Positions 11,404-20,658 of a stretch of DNA of 64,000 bases are shown piece by piece. Under the pieces are notes generated by a model that worked only from the letters and a program-made list of their open reading frames with translations, had not been told where the DNA came from and made no database searches. Source of the DNA: Mytilisepta virgata (Eukaryota > Mollusca > Bivalvia > Mytilida > Mytilidae); the NCBI GenBank assembly GCA_028015205.1, contig CM051521.1:67874314-67938313 (forward strand), read 5' to 3'. A program made the translations under genes and the position numbers. How positions within the stretch are numbered: the first letter of the stretch is position 1; every line of letters starts with the position of its first letter.

Positions 11404-12184
11404 CAATGAAACCGTGGATTCGTGTTTGATCCATTTGACAGAAATCAGTGACAAAGCCTTTCGCCTACTGATAACCAGGTATGCTGGTGTCTTTGAAGAG
11501 ATCCAAGAGAGACTGGACCGGGACCTGGAAGAATACCAAGACGACGAAGAGCGAGACCGTCAGGAAAAGAAACATCACATGTGCAAGCTGAAACAGCAAC
11601 TGGAACGACATCTCCAAGAATTATCCGTGATTGACTTCAACACCGGGAAATACGACGTGAACGCTATGAAGATATATTTCTTCACTCGTCTGGTGAAAAG
11701 TCACAAGATAAAGTATACCGTGAAGCGCAACAATAATTTCATGTGTATCAAGACGGAGAAGTTGAAATTTTTGGACATCACCAACTACCTGGCTCCCGCA
11801 TTTAGTTACTCCCAGTTTTTGAAAGCCTACGGTTGTACGGAAGAGAAAGGGTTTTTTCCATACGAGTGGATGACCGGTTTAGACAAGTTGGCAGTGACGG
11901 AGTTACCACCACACCAGGCGTTTTTCAGTACACTGAAAAACGAGAACATTGCACCCGAAGAGTATCAGCTGTGTCGGGACGTCTGGCAGGAAAAGAACAT
12001 GAAGAACATGAAAGAGTTCCTGATATGGTACAACAACAAAGATGTGGAGCCCATGCTGGAAGCCATCGAGAAAATGTTTGTATATTACAAAGGATTGAAG
12101 GTGGACATGTTTAAACACGGCATCAGCGTACTGGGACTCACACTGAAAACCATGTTCGATGGTCTGCTCGATTATATCACCGTT
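11284..12184 (+). pseudogene. Left PolB copy, 3'-5' exonuclease domain
   Basis: All three exonuclease motifs of family-B polymerases are visible. Exo I is YDIEAM (Asp codon 11,287-11,289, Glu 11,293-11,295). Exo II is DFNTGKYDVN (Asp 11,654-11,656). Exo III is YNNKD (Tyr 12,029-12,031, Asp 12,041-12,043), the YxxxD form typical of protein-primed family-B enzymes. A frameshift near 11,390 separates Exo I from the rest; from there the frame is open for ~265 codons until the LINE insertion. A Lys/Glu-rich stretch between motifs looks like a charged helical insert. The domain would proofread DNA synthesis in an intact protein. The right copy has a diverged version at 21,150-21,600. Confidence 0.75.
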
Positions 12185-12197
12185 CCGGACGAGAAGA

Positions 12198-12840
12198 TTG
12201 ATTGATTGATTAATGTTTTATGCAGTGTGGGCGACATTTAAGCCATATCACGGCGAGAACTAATTAAATTAAGTATGTTAAAACAAATACTATGTAAAAC
12301 GAATGAACTATTTACAAATAATATTTAAGGAGAAAATAAAACAATAAAACACTACAAGACAAACACTCAATATAAAAAATACTATCACAGACGAAATTTG
12401 GAAAATAATATCACAGATACGCTATTAAATTAATTAACATCATTCAAAACATATGAACAAATTCAAAATTATTGGACTCTATTCAAGAATGTTAGACTAT
12501 ATTCTCGAATACAGTCCAACGTCTTTCAAATAATGTAAAATACGGTTGCCAGCAACCTTTGTAAACAAGTCTTTCATATTGTTGACTGTGTAGTACCGAC
12601 TAATAATGTCGGATTTATCTACACAGTCAATTAAAAGATGTTTAATACTATGTCGACATTGACATGGAATACACTCAGGAGGCGGCTCATTCTCTAAAAT
12701 AAAAGAATGAGTCGTCCTGGTGTGTCCAATGCGACATCTTGTTAAAACAACTTGGTCTCTTCGGCTTTTGTCGAAGAAACAAACATTCTTGCCAACAGTT
12801 GGCTCTATAGAATGTAATTTATTGTCTGTAAGCAGATCCC
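12198..12840 (-). mobile_element. 5'-truncated LINE 3' end inserted in the polymerase gene
   Basis: The 643-bp insert is flanked by a perfect 13-bp target duplication, CCGGACGAGAAGA, at 12,185-12,197 and 12,841-12,853. On the minus strand it encodes a LINE ORF2 C-terminus with CRIGHTRTTHSF and a Cys-rich cluster (ECIPCQCRHSIKHLLIDC), ending with KDVGLYSRI and a stop. An AT-rich 3' UTR follows, with a terminal (ATCA)n run at 12,198-12,215. A simple-repeat tail, truncation and long target duplication are as expected for a Jockey-type LINE. Removing it in thought leaves the flanking polymerase sequence contiguous, so it arrived after the PolB copy. Confidence 0.9.
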
Positions 12841-12853
12841 CCGGACGAGAAGA

Positions 12854-14429
12854 ATAAAGATCTGAACGAGTTGTACAAAGAAAACATAGTGGGTGGACCC
12901 AGAATCGTCTTCCACAGATACCACGAGAAAGACCAGACCTTCATTCGTCCTGCGGAATACAAAGACCTAAAACCGTGCAAGAAGATCTTCGGTGTGGACG
13001 CCAATGCCTTGTACTTGTGGAGCATCATGCAGGATATGAGAACGGGTCAATTCGTCCGTCGCAAGAGCGAGGACGATTTTAAAAGACAGACACCTCGAAG
13101 GTCCGAACGAATGGCTATCGAGTGGTTGGAATGGGAAGCCAAGGAAACAGGAAACCACATACGTCACCAGGGAAACGACACGGAAAAACTGATCGGACGT
13201 CGGCGCCTTCCCGTGGACGGCTACTGTAAGGAAACTATTACAGTTTACGAATTCCAGGGCTGCCTGTGCACGGACATTGTTGTCGCCTGACTCGGGGAAA
13301 GACAGAAAACCCGTTGAACGGGAAAAGCCTGGACGAATACAAGACTACCCAAGAAAAAATACAGTACATCACAGAAAACGACTACCAAGTGAAACAGATG
13401 TAGAAGTGCGAATGGGACCGGTTAAAGAGAGAAGACCAAGGAATCAAGACCTTCGTGTCCCAGAGGCAGAGACCCTGCGATGGTTTCGCCACGATGACCG
13501 AAGACGACATCATGAGAGCCGTGATGGAGGACAAGTTGTTTGGTGCCTTGGAAGTGGATCTGCAGGTACCTGACGACCTAAAGTCAAAATTAACAGAAAT
13601 GCCTCCAGTCTTTAAGAACTTGGACGTGTCCAGAGACGACATTGGGGACCACATGAAGAGTTATGCAGAAGAAAAAGGAATCATGCAGCAGCCTAGAAAG
13701 TCTTTAATCGGCAGCAAGGAAAGGCATACAAATGTGATTTACTGCCAGGAACACCAGATCAGTCGCCACCTCGTAGATCCCTCTTTCCGGCGGTGCAACC
13801 AGCTGAGCGACAAAACGTTCGAAGTGGAAATGAGTAAGAAGACCATACACCTGGACCTGCCCATGCACATTGGCTGTTTCGTTTACCAGTACGCCAAGCT
13901 TCGGATGTTGGAATTTTACTACGATTTTATGGACGTCTTTGTCGATGGCCGTGATTTTCAATATTGTGCAATGGACACCGACAGTGCCTACATGGCTCTC
14001 TCTGGCGATAGTTTGGAGGAAGTAATCAAACCGCAGTTGCGTCGGCGCTTTGAAGCAAAGAAGAAGAATAGGTTTCCCCGTCCTGACACACCACAACTGG
14101 CTGCTTGGGACAAGAGGACTCCAGGACTGTTCAAGACAGAATTAATTGGTGACGGGATGATTGCCTTGTGTAGCAAGACATATCTCTGCTTTGGAAACGA
14201 AACCAAGTACAGCTGTAAAGGGCTCAACAAGAGAACCAACGACATTAACAAAGAGAAATACATGGACATTCTCCTGTCAAAGAACTCTGGCTCCGGAACC
14301 AACAGAGAGTTTCGTTCTGTAGACAATCAAGTCTACACCTACTTGCAAGAGCGAGCTGGCTTTTCCTACTTTTATCCAAAAGGTAAAGTTTTGGCGGACG
14401 GGGTGTCTACGACACCCTTAGATATTTGA
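12854..14429 (+). pseudogene. Left PolB copy, polymerase domain with motif A and motif C, lacking motif B
   Basis: Motif A is GVDANALYL (catalytic Asp codon 12,997-12,999). Motif C is CAMDTDSAYM, with Asp codons 13,974-13,976 and 13,980-13,982. Between them, PRKSLIGS (~13,697-13,716) is joined directly to KERHTNV. The stretch that in family-B polymerases holds motif B (Kx3NSxYG) is not found, so an internal deletion near 13,716 has removed the nucleotide-binding helix. A frame break lies between about 13,290 and 13,400. The C-terminal part (ALCSKTYLCFG, YSCKGLNKRTN, ERAGFSYFYPKGKVLADG) is open to the stop at 14,427 and nearly identical to the right copy at 17,007-17,228. Without motif B this copy cannot encode an active polymerase. 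Confidence 0.8.
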
Positions 14430-15253
14430 TCGGATGAACGGCTTACTGACTCGATTGTACATATTTTATGTAGTGGGAAAGCTTTTCATTTGATGTATGA
14501 ACAGACCACTCTTTTTGAGTCGTCTGTTAACCGATAACCAAAAAAAAAAAAAAAAGAAACAAAAAAAGAAACAAAAATGAATTATGTACCTTTGATGTAA
14601 CACAGGAGCTCAACCCACAGAGCTGCCTAGCGCGTCCCCATGTGGAGGATAGGGGATACCCTCTCGTTGAGGGTTGTCAGGTCATAATACGAAAAGCCTG
14701 ACCGCGGACCATAGTGGGGAAAGTGTTTGGAAAAAAAACAACTATGTTTTAACAAAAATAATTATGAATTGTTAACTACATTTACACTCATATTACACTT
14801 TCTGATATTCAGCTTAAAGAGGAAAGTGATGTTGTTGCTCTTTGTTACTCATCGCTGTTTTTCTCTTGCTCTTTGCTGCTCATCGCTGTTTTTCTCTTGC
14901 TCTTTGTTGCTCATCACTGTTTTTCTCTTGCTCTTTGTTGCTCATCGCTGTTTTTCTCTTGCTCTACTCTTGCTCATCGTTGTTTTTCTCTTGCTCTTTG
15001 CTGCTAATCGCTGTTTTTCTCTTGCTTTTTGCTGCTCATCGCTAATTTTCTCTTGCTCTTTGCTGCTCATCGCTTATCAAGACCTTACTCGCGTACTCAT
15101 TTAATTTTTTTTTGGGCTACTTGTCAGTGTTTTCTCTTGTTCTTCGCTGCTCATCGCTAATCATGACCTTACTCGCGTGCTCATTTCAGTTTTTTTTTGG
15201 GGGGGAGGGGGGCTACTTATCACTGTTTTCGCTGTTGCTGCTGCTCCTGCTGC
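14430..15253 (+). repeat. Left arm of the central inverted repeat
   Basis: Downstream flank of the left PolB copy. Its reverse complement lies at 16,217-17,006, including GGGGATACCCTCTCGTTGAG, AGGTCATAATACGAAAAGCC and GACCGCGGACCATAGTGGGG. Sequence identity is high by eye through the minisatellite. The arm contains no gene; long Leu/Ser/Cys-rich frames in it come from the minisatellite. Confidence 0.85.
14502..14526 (+). terminator. Stem-loop 75 bases after the PolB stop codon
   Basis: CAGACCACTC, loop TTTTT, GAGTCGTCTG: a 10-bp stem with one mismatch, followed by an A-run at ~14,540. The same structure is conserved in the right copy at 16,912-16,936 on the minus strand. Position and shape suggest an mRNA 3'-end or stability element. 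That is inference; no canonical AATAAA precedes it. Confidence 0.35.
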
Positions 15254-15580
15254 TTGTTGCTGTTCGTCATCATTGCTGTTCTCTTGCTCATGACTGCTTT
15301 TCTCTTGCTCTTTGCTGTTCATCGCTACTCCTGACCTTAGTCGCGTGCTCATTTCAGTTTTCTGGGGCTACGTATCGCTGTTTTCGCTGCTGCTGTTGCT
15401 CCTGCTGCTTGTTGCTTTTTGTCATCGCTGCTGTTCTCTTGCTCATCGCTGTTTTTTTCTTGCTCTTTGCTGCTCATCGCTACTCATGACTGTACTCATG
15501 TGCTCATTTCGGTTTTTTTGGGGCTACTTGTCACTGTTTTCGCTGCTGCTGCTGCTCCTGGTTGTGGTCGCTGTTCGTTG
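14835..15580. repeat. 31-bp minisatellite (CTCTTGCTCTTTGCTGCTCATCGC family), left block
   Basis: Tandem ~31-bp units of the type CTCTTGCTCTTTGCTGCTCA followed by TCGCTGTTTTT run from about 14,840 to 15,075. They are interrupted by segments with CTTACTCGCGTGCTCATTTC and GGGGCTACTTGTCACTG, which recur to 15,560. Because 31 is not a multiple of three, the array is open in several frames and gives repetitive frames on both strands that should not be called genes. The same family occurs at 16,217-16,620, 23,300-23,760 and 37,570-37,950. Confidence 0.85.
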
Positions 15581-15599
15581 GTGCTGCTGCTGAGAAGGA

Positions 15600-15723
15600 G
15601 GTGAAGGTGGGATTCTCACTGTTTTGAATCACCTCTTGGTCTCGTTGATGGTACGATGGACATCAAAGATGCTGCGCCCATTTAACACGGACCTGAAAGA
15701 AAGCTCCCTAATGACAAACATTT
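15600..15723. other. Internal module shared within the PolB element family
   Basis: The string around GATGGACATCAAAGATGCTG and GGACCTGAAAGAAAGC (~15,655-15,705) is the reverse complement of a module at about 37,370-37,425 and resembles 10,148-10,180. No coding sequence; it is useful as a family marker. Confidence 0.55.
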
Positions 15724-15837
15724 ACCCTAACACTAGTTCTGCTTACCAGCCTGCTTCAAATTCATGTTTCAAAGTCTAGCCCAATGCTGGATTGGGCTAA
15801 ATCCCGGATAATTTTGAAGTAGTACTAGTGTTAGGAT
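15724..15837. repeat. Perfect nested hairpin at the centre of the palindrome
   Basis: Outer stem ACCCTAACACTAGT (15,724-15,737) pairs with ACTAGTGTTAGGAT (15,824-15,837) with one mismatch. Inner stem TAGCCCAAT (15,777-15,785) pairs with ATTGGGCTA (15,791-15,799) across a 5-base loop. The outer stem runs straight into the TTAGGG-type array. Confidence 0.7.
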
Positions 15838-16172
15838 TAGGGTTAAGTTAGGATAAGGTTAGATTTAGGATTAAGGTTAAGATAATGTTAGGGTTAGGTA
15901 AGAGATAGGGTTAGTGTAAGGGTTAGAGTTAGGGTTAGGGTTAGGGTTAAGTTAGGTTTAGGGTTAGAGTTAGGGATTAAGGTAGGGTTAGGATTAGGGT
16001 TAGAGTAAGGGATTAAGGTAGGGTTAGGATTAGGGTTAGAGTTAGGGCTAGAGTTAGTGTTAGGGTTAGTAATAGGGTTAGGGTTAGGGTTAGTGTTAGA
16101 GTTAGAGTTAGAGTTAGAGTTAGGGTTAGGGTTAGGGTTAGGGTTAGGGTTAAAGTTAGGGTTAGGACTTAA
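15828..16172 (+). repeat. Degenerate TTAGGG (telomere-type) array
   Basis: About 340 bases of GTTAGGG, GTTAGAGTTAGGG and GATTAGGG variants, with a clean GGGTTAGGGTTAGGGTTAGG run near 16,120-16,155. TTAGGG is the usual telomere repeat in molluscs and many other animals. The array is internal to the PolB element. A short related stretch sits at the corresponding place in the miniature copy (37,205-37,315), so it looks like a component of the element rather than a chance telomere relic. Confidence 0.85.
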
Positions 16173-16216
16173 ATTCGTAAACGTTCGTTCACGTCCGGAA
16201 AGAATCTAAAATTTCC

Positions 16217-17006
16217 GCTTCAACAAGCAGCAGGAGCAGCAGCAACAGCGAAAACAGTGACAAGAAGCCCCTCCCCCCAAAAATCTGAAATGAGCACGCG
16301 AGTAAAGTTATGATTAGCGATGAGCAGCGAAGAACAAGAGAAAACACTGACAAGTAGCCCCAAAAAAAAAATGAAATGAGCACGCGAGTAAGGTCTTGAT
16401 AAGCGATGAGCAGCAAAGAGCAAGAGAAAATTAGCGATGAGCAGCAAAGAGCAAGAGAAAAACAGCGATGAGCAGCAAAGAGCAAGAAAAAAACAACGAT
16501 GAGCAAGAGAAGAGCAATAGAAAAACAGCGATGAGCAACAAAGAGCAAGAGAAAAACAGCGATGAGCAGCAAAGAGGAAGAGAAAAACAGCGATGAGTAA
16601 CAAAGAGCAACAACATCACTTTCCTCTTTAAGCTGAATATCAGAAAGTGTAATATGAGTGTAAATTTAGTTAACAATTTATTATTATTTTTGTTAAAACA
16701 TAGTTGTTTTTTTTCCAAACACTTTCCCCACTATGGTCCGCGGTCAGGCTTTTCGTATTATGACCTGACAACCCTCAACGAGAGGGTATCCCCTATCCGC
16801 CATATGGGGACGCGCTAGGCAGCTCTGTGGGTTGAGCTCCTGTGTTACATCACAGGTACCTAGTTCATTTTTGTTTCTTTTTTTTCCCTTTTTTTTTGTT
16901 ATCGGTTAACAGACGACTCAAAAAGAGTGGTCTGTTCATACATCAAATGAAAAGCTTTCCCACTACATAAAATATGTACAATCGAGTCAGTAAGCCGTTC
17001 ATCCGA
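16217..17006 (-). repeat. Right arm of the central inverted repeat, with minisatellite
   Basis: Reverse complement of 14,430-15,253. 16,217-16,620 is the GAGCAGCAAAGAGCAAGAG minisatellite (31-bp unit). 16,620-17,006 carries the A/T linker, the CCGCGGTCAGGCTTTTCGTA segment and the conserved stem-loop at 16,912-16,936. Minus-strand frames of 95-127 codons here are minisatellite translations, not genes. The last ~45 bases before the arm (16,172-16,216) contain a CCGGAAAGAATCTAAAATTT phrase that recurs at 37,335. Confidence 0.85.
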
Positions 17007-17228
17007 TCAAATATCTAAGGGTGTCGTAGACACCCCGTCCGCCAAAACTTTACCTTTTGGATAAAAGTAGGAAAAGCCAGCTCGCTCTTGCAAGTAGGTG
17101 TAGACTTGATTGTCTACAGAACGAAACTCTCTGTTGGTTCCGGAGCCAGAGTTCTTTGACAGGAGAACGTCCATGTATTTCTCTTTGTTAATGACGTTGG
17201 TTCTCTTGTTGAGCCCTTTACAGCTGTA
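17007..17228 (-). pseudogene. Right PolB copy, C-terminal fragment
   Basis: Seventy-three codons and a stop, almost identical to the last codons of the left copy: YSCKGLNKRTN, SGSGTNREFRSVDN and the C-terminal STTPLDI. Identity with the left copy begins abruptly at the TAC codon at 17,226-17,228, which marks the junction with the BEL/Pao sequence. About 1.3 kb of polymerase sequence present in the left copy (12,900-14,208, motifs A and C) is absent here. Confidence 0.85.
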
Positions 17229-17829
17229 CAATCAAAACAATACTACTAAAATATCAAAGTCATGATTTCAGATCTTATAAATTTCATCTCTTAAGAACAT
17301 TTACCTTGATAATTATGAGTCCTACGCTAAACGAACTTGCTAATTATATTATCTGCTGGCATTTTAAACCAACGTTAAGCCTATTCAAATAAATTTACTA
17401 AACATCCAAATTAGTCATGCTTCTGATGTTAATATTGCATTTAAAAAAAAAAAAAAACACTTACTTAGAATTATGACTCATAAGCCTTACGAACATGTAA
17501 TTTATTTTTACCTCTTGCCATTCTAACATTACATTACTTTAAAGTCCCTATATTAATGCTTATATATAAACTCACGACTTGTTGTATATACACTGATTAT
17601 TATGGTGGAGGATAGTGTTCATTCATATTTTACAGTGGATTTATTGTGTTTTAATGTACAGATGTTGTTGTTGTTATAACTTATCGGTCTCATCCGAGTG
17701 CTCCTAAAGGGGAGGGAATTACGAAAGAAGAAGAAGAAGCAAGTGAGTCTAACGTAATAAATGTATGTCGAACATTTTACTGAATTAGTTTATTTCCAAC
17801 ACATTTATGGTGCCGTGACCACAAGGGAA

Positions 17830-18558
17830 ATGGAAACAAAGCTCAAGGCAATTCGTTCTGGACATAGAGGACGTGTTACAAAACTTTTGAAGAAGTTTGA
17901 GGACTTGAAAGACAAAAGTGAAATAGCAGCCATTTTCGATGCCGTGGAGGAAAAGAAGACAATTCTCAAGAATTTGGACAATCAAATAGTGGAAGCAAAA
18001 TCGGAGGATGACGTGGTAGAGGAGATACAAATGTCAGATGAGTACATGTTTGTTTTAAATGCAAAACTTAGACAAATTAGAAAATGCATGCCTACAAATG
18101 AAACAATCAACCAAGAGCCGTCCGCTAGCACAAGTATGTCTCTTAACCCGCACGCTGAGCAATTTATGCCTACCAACATATCAACACAATCTATGAATCA
18201 ACCTACATGTAGTAGTTTCTCATATAATCCGCAAACCACGCAATCTCGCTCTTCATCAAGCACAAGCAGTGATTTTCACAAATTACCAAAGCTCAATCTA
18301 CCAACCTTCGACGGCAACATACTCAGTTGGCAATCATTTTGGGATTCATACGAACCAGCAGTACATAACAATGTTTCATTAAGTGAAGTCCAGAAATTTA
18401 ACAATCTAAAGTCGTTATTAGACGGGGATGCGTCCCGTACCATAGCCGGATTTTCCCTCACAAACACAAACTACAGCAAAGCAAATGAACTCTTACAGGA
18501 ACGCTTTGGACAAACTCATAAAATTACGCAATCTTACATGCAAGCATTGGATGTGTAA
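17830..18558 (+). pseudogene. gag: BEL/Pao gag (N-terminal DUF1759-type part)
   Basis: The frame opens at 17,761, but the ATG at 17,830 (METKLKAIRSGHRG), ten bases after the primer-binding-like site, is the more likely start. It encodes ~242 residues: a charged, probably coiled-coil N-half (KKFEDLKDKSEIAAIFDAVE), a Ser/Thr/Gln-rich linker, then the LPKLNLPTFDGN..WQSFWDSY signature and FNNLKSLLDGDA, which mark the retrotransposon gag domain of BEL/Pao elements. The protein would form the particle that packages element RNA. It ends prematurely: after ITQSYMQALDV the sequence jumps to RNase H in another frame, so the rest of gag, protease and RT are deleted. Confidence 0.8.
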
Positions 18559-19290
18559 TTGGAGCAAGGATTTTACAGTTTATACAGACAAATATTGATA
18601 TTGAATTCGAATGTGTAAATTTGTGGACAGATAGTCAGATAGTGCTTAGATGGTTAAAATCAACGAAACAGCTTCCGACATTTGTGAAGAACTGATTAAA
18701 GGAAATAAATGACAAAACACAACAAGGTGTATGGAATTACTGTCCAACGGAGACTAATCCAGCTGACTTTTTCTCACGAGGAGCAAATTTTGACAATTTA
18801 CACGAGAATGCGTTATGGTTTAAAGGACCGCATTGGATGAAAGACAAGACACGGTGGTCAAACTGGAATGAAAACGAAACACAAGTTCTTATAGTCGATG
18901 GAGAAACAGAGAATTCAAACACACCAAGTACTAGGCAAACTGAAATTGAAGAAGGCATGATTTCTAAAATCATAGACATACACCGATTCAGTTCGTATCA
19001 CAAATTGCTATGCGTAACAGCGTATGTTATCAGATTCGTTACAAACTGTCAAAATGCAACAAAACGAACTGGACCGTTAACAACAGAAGAAATCAACTAT
19101 TCGTCACTAATAAGGACAAAAAACGTACAAATTAGGAAATTTCAAGACATTCAGCAGAGTTTGAAGGGACATATTAAATCTAAAAGTGGACTTGAAAAGC
19201 AACTGAAATTATACATGGATGAGGCGAACTTGATTCGTTCTAAGGGGAGGATCCAAAATGCACGATTGCCGAGGATGCGAAATATCCAAT
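18556..19290 (+). pseudogene. pol: BEL/Pao RNase H remnant and linker to integrase
   Basis: Starts in the deletion junction with GARILQFIQTNIDIE and continues with LWTDSQIVLRWL and NPADFFSRGA, typical of the C-terminal part of RNase H in BEL/Pao polyproteins. One in-frame stop follows FVKN near 18,694. The frame is then open to 19,316, with a linker rich in charged residues. A frameshift around 19,285 separates it from the integrase. The N-terminal RNase H motifs and the entire RT are absent. Confidence 0.7.
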
Positions 19291-20514
19291 TCTACTGCCG
19301 CAAAATGACAAAGTGACTAAACTAATTGCAATGGACGCACATAAGAGAAACATGCAATCTGGAGTAGGAAGTACGATAACTTTATTAAGACAAACCTACT
19401 GGATTCCTAAAATTCGACAAACTGTGAAGTCAATACTAAGAAATTGCGTTGTATGCAGGAAAGTATCACGAAGACCATATCAACAACCGGAACCAGCACC
19501 GTTCCCAAAGGATAGACTTACCAAAGCGCCACCATTTACGGTAACTGGGGTGGACTTTACAGGATCGCTAATAGTGAAAACTAAACATGGACAGGAAAGC
19601 AAAACATACATCTGCTTATTTACATGTGCCAACACGAGGGCCGTTCATTTAGAGACCGTACCGGATTTATCAGAAGAGCAGTTCATTCTTGCGTTTCTGA
19701 GATTTGTGAGTAGGAAGTCTTTACCGAAAATAATGATTTCGGACAATGCTACAATCTACGTTGCATCTGCCAAGGAAATTGAAAAACTTACAACTTCGAA
19801 ATCGTTACAAGAGACTCTTAACAAGCAAGGTACAGTGTGGAAATTCATACCCAAAAGAGCACCATGGTATGGAGGATTTTGGGAGAGGCTCATCGGACTT
19901 ACTAAAAACTGTATACGTAAAGTGTTAGGACGTTCTTTTATTAGCATGGATTCATTAATTACCGTAGTGACCGAAATTGAAGCAATTCTGAACGACCGTC
20001 CACTTACATATATTTCTCCCGATCCTCTCGACGAAGACCCACTGACACCGTCACATTTGTTATATGGCCGCAATATCACAACAGTACCGTATCCGAACAT
20101 TTCCAGTAAAGAAACAACTTATCACATGAGACAGCAAATCAGAGGTACAAAGAACAGCAACGTGTAATTGAACATTTCTGTTGTCGTTGGAAACATGAAT
20201 ATTTGACATCATTGCGCGAGTTTCACAAACTGTCGGGTGATCGTAACCAAACTGTTAAACCCGGAGATGTAGTGCAAATACATGACGATATTTCACCACG
20301 ATCAACGTGGAAACTCGGAGTTATAGAGGAACTAGTTTACGGAAACGACAACATAGCACGATCAGCAAGACTACGGACATCACTAGGAAGAAGGAATCGG
20401 CCCATCGTTAAACTGTATCGGCTGGAGATTCGTAAGGAGGATAACACAACAGGAAAATGTGAACGACAATCAAAGATTGAAGCTGTGTCAAAAATCACAA
20501 AGTGGATTAAGTGA
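19291..20514 (+). pseudogene. pol: BEL/Pao integrase and DUF5641-type C-terminal domain
   Basis: The zinc-binding N-domain is partly degraded: one His (DAHKRN) and the CVVCRK Cys pair are present, but the second His position reads Gln (NMQSGVGST). The core keeps a DDE arrangement: Asp in VTGVDFTG, Asp in MISDNAT and Glu in GFWERLIG. EAILNDRPLTY and LTPSHLLYGR follow, as usual for BEL/Pao. The frame ends at 20,165; a frameshift leads to 20,203-20,514, which holds the C-terminal domain (KPGDVVQIHDD, WKLGVIEELV, RPIVKLYRLEI). The enzyme would insert element cDNA; the frame break and missing His make this copy inactive. Confidence 0.85.
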
Positions 20515-20658
20515 CTTTAATTGTAATTTAGTAAAGTTAGTGATGCTGAAGTGATGGACTGTAAGGATAAATTCTTTATTTGTGGATAGACATTAATTTT
20601 CATTTCATTTATGTGAAACTTTATTTCATTTTGATTAATCTATTTATTCATTCATTGG

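Larger units (their letters stand above)
17229..20658 (+). mobile_element. BEL/Pao retrotransposon, internally deleted, inside the right PolB copy
   Basis: Gene order gag, (protease and RT missing), RNase H remnant, integrase and DUF5641-type C-terminus identifies the BEL/Pao superfamily. A likely primer-binding region, TGGTGCCGTGACC, lies at 17,808-17,820 just before gag. About 580 bases of AT-rich 5' sequence precede it and ~140 bases follow the last coding remnant, but I see no clear direct long terminal repeats and no target duplication. The flanking PolB sequence is missing 1.3 kb. The element is best read as a degraded copy whose ends, with adjacent PolB DNA, were lost by deletion. Confidence 0.8.

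Noticed and set aside
14842..15604. Several long Leu/Ser/Cys-rich frames
   Set aside because: They are translations of the 31-bp minisatellite in different frames, with equivalents on the opposite strand at 16.2-16.7 and 23.3-23.9 kb.
15828..16172. True chromosome end or telomere fusion
   Set aside because: The array is degenerate, only ~340 bases, embedded in the element, and has a counterpart in the miniature copy.
19291..20514. Integrase as evidence for a canonical Polinton
   Set aside because: The integrase belongs to BEL/Pao: gag upstream, RNase H motif order, and the DUF5641-type C-terminus. It lies in an insertion inside the PolB copy, so it does not support a Polinton assignment.
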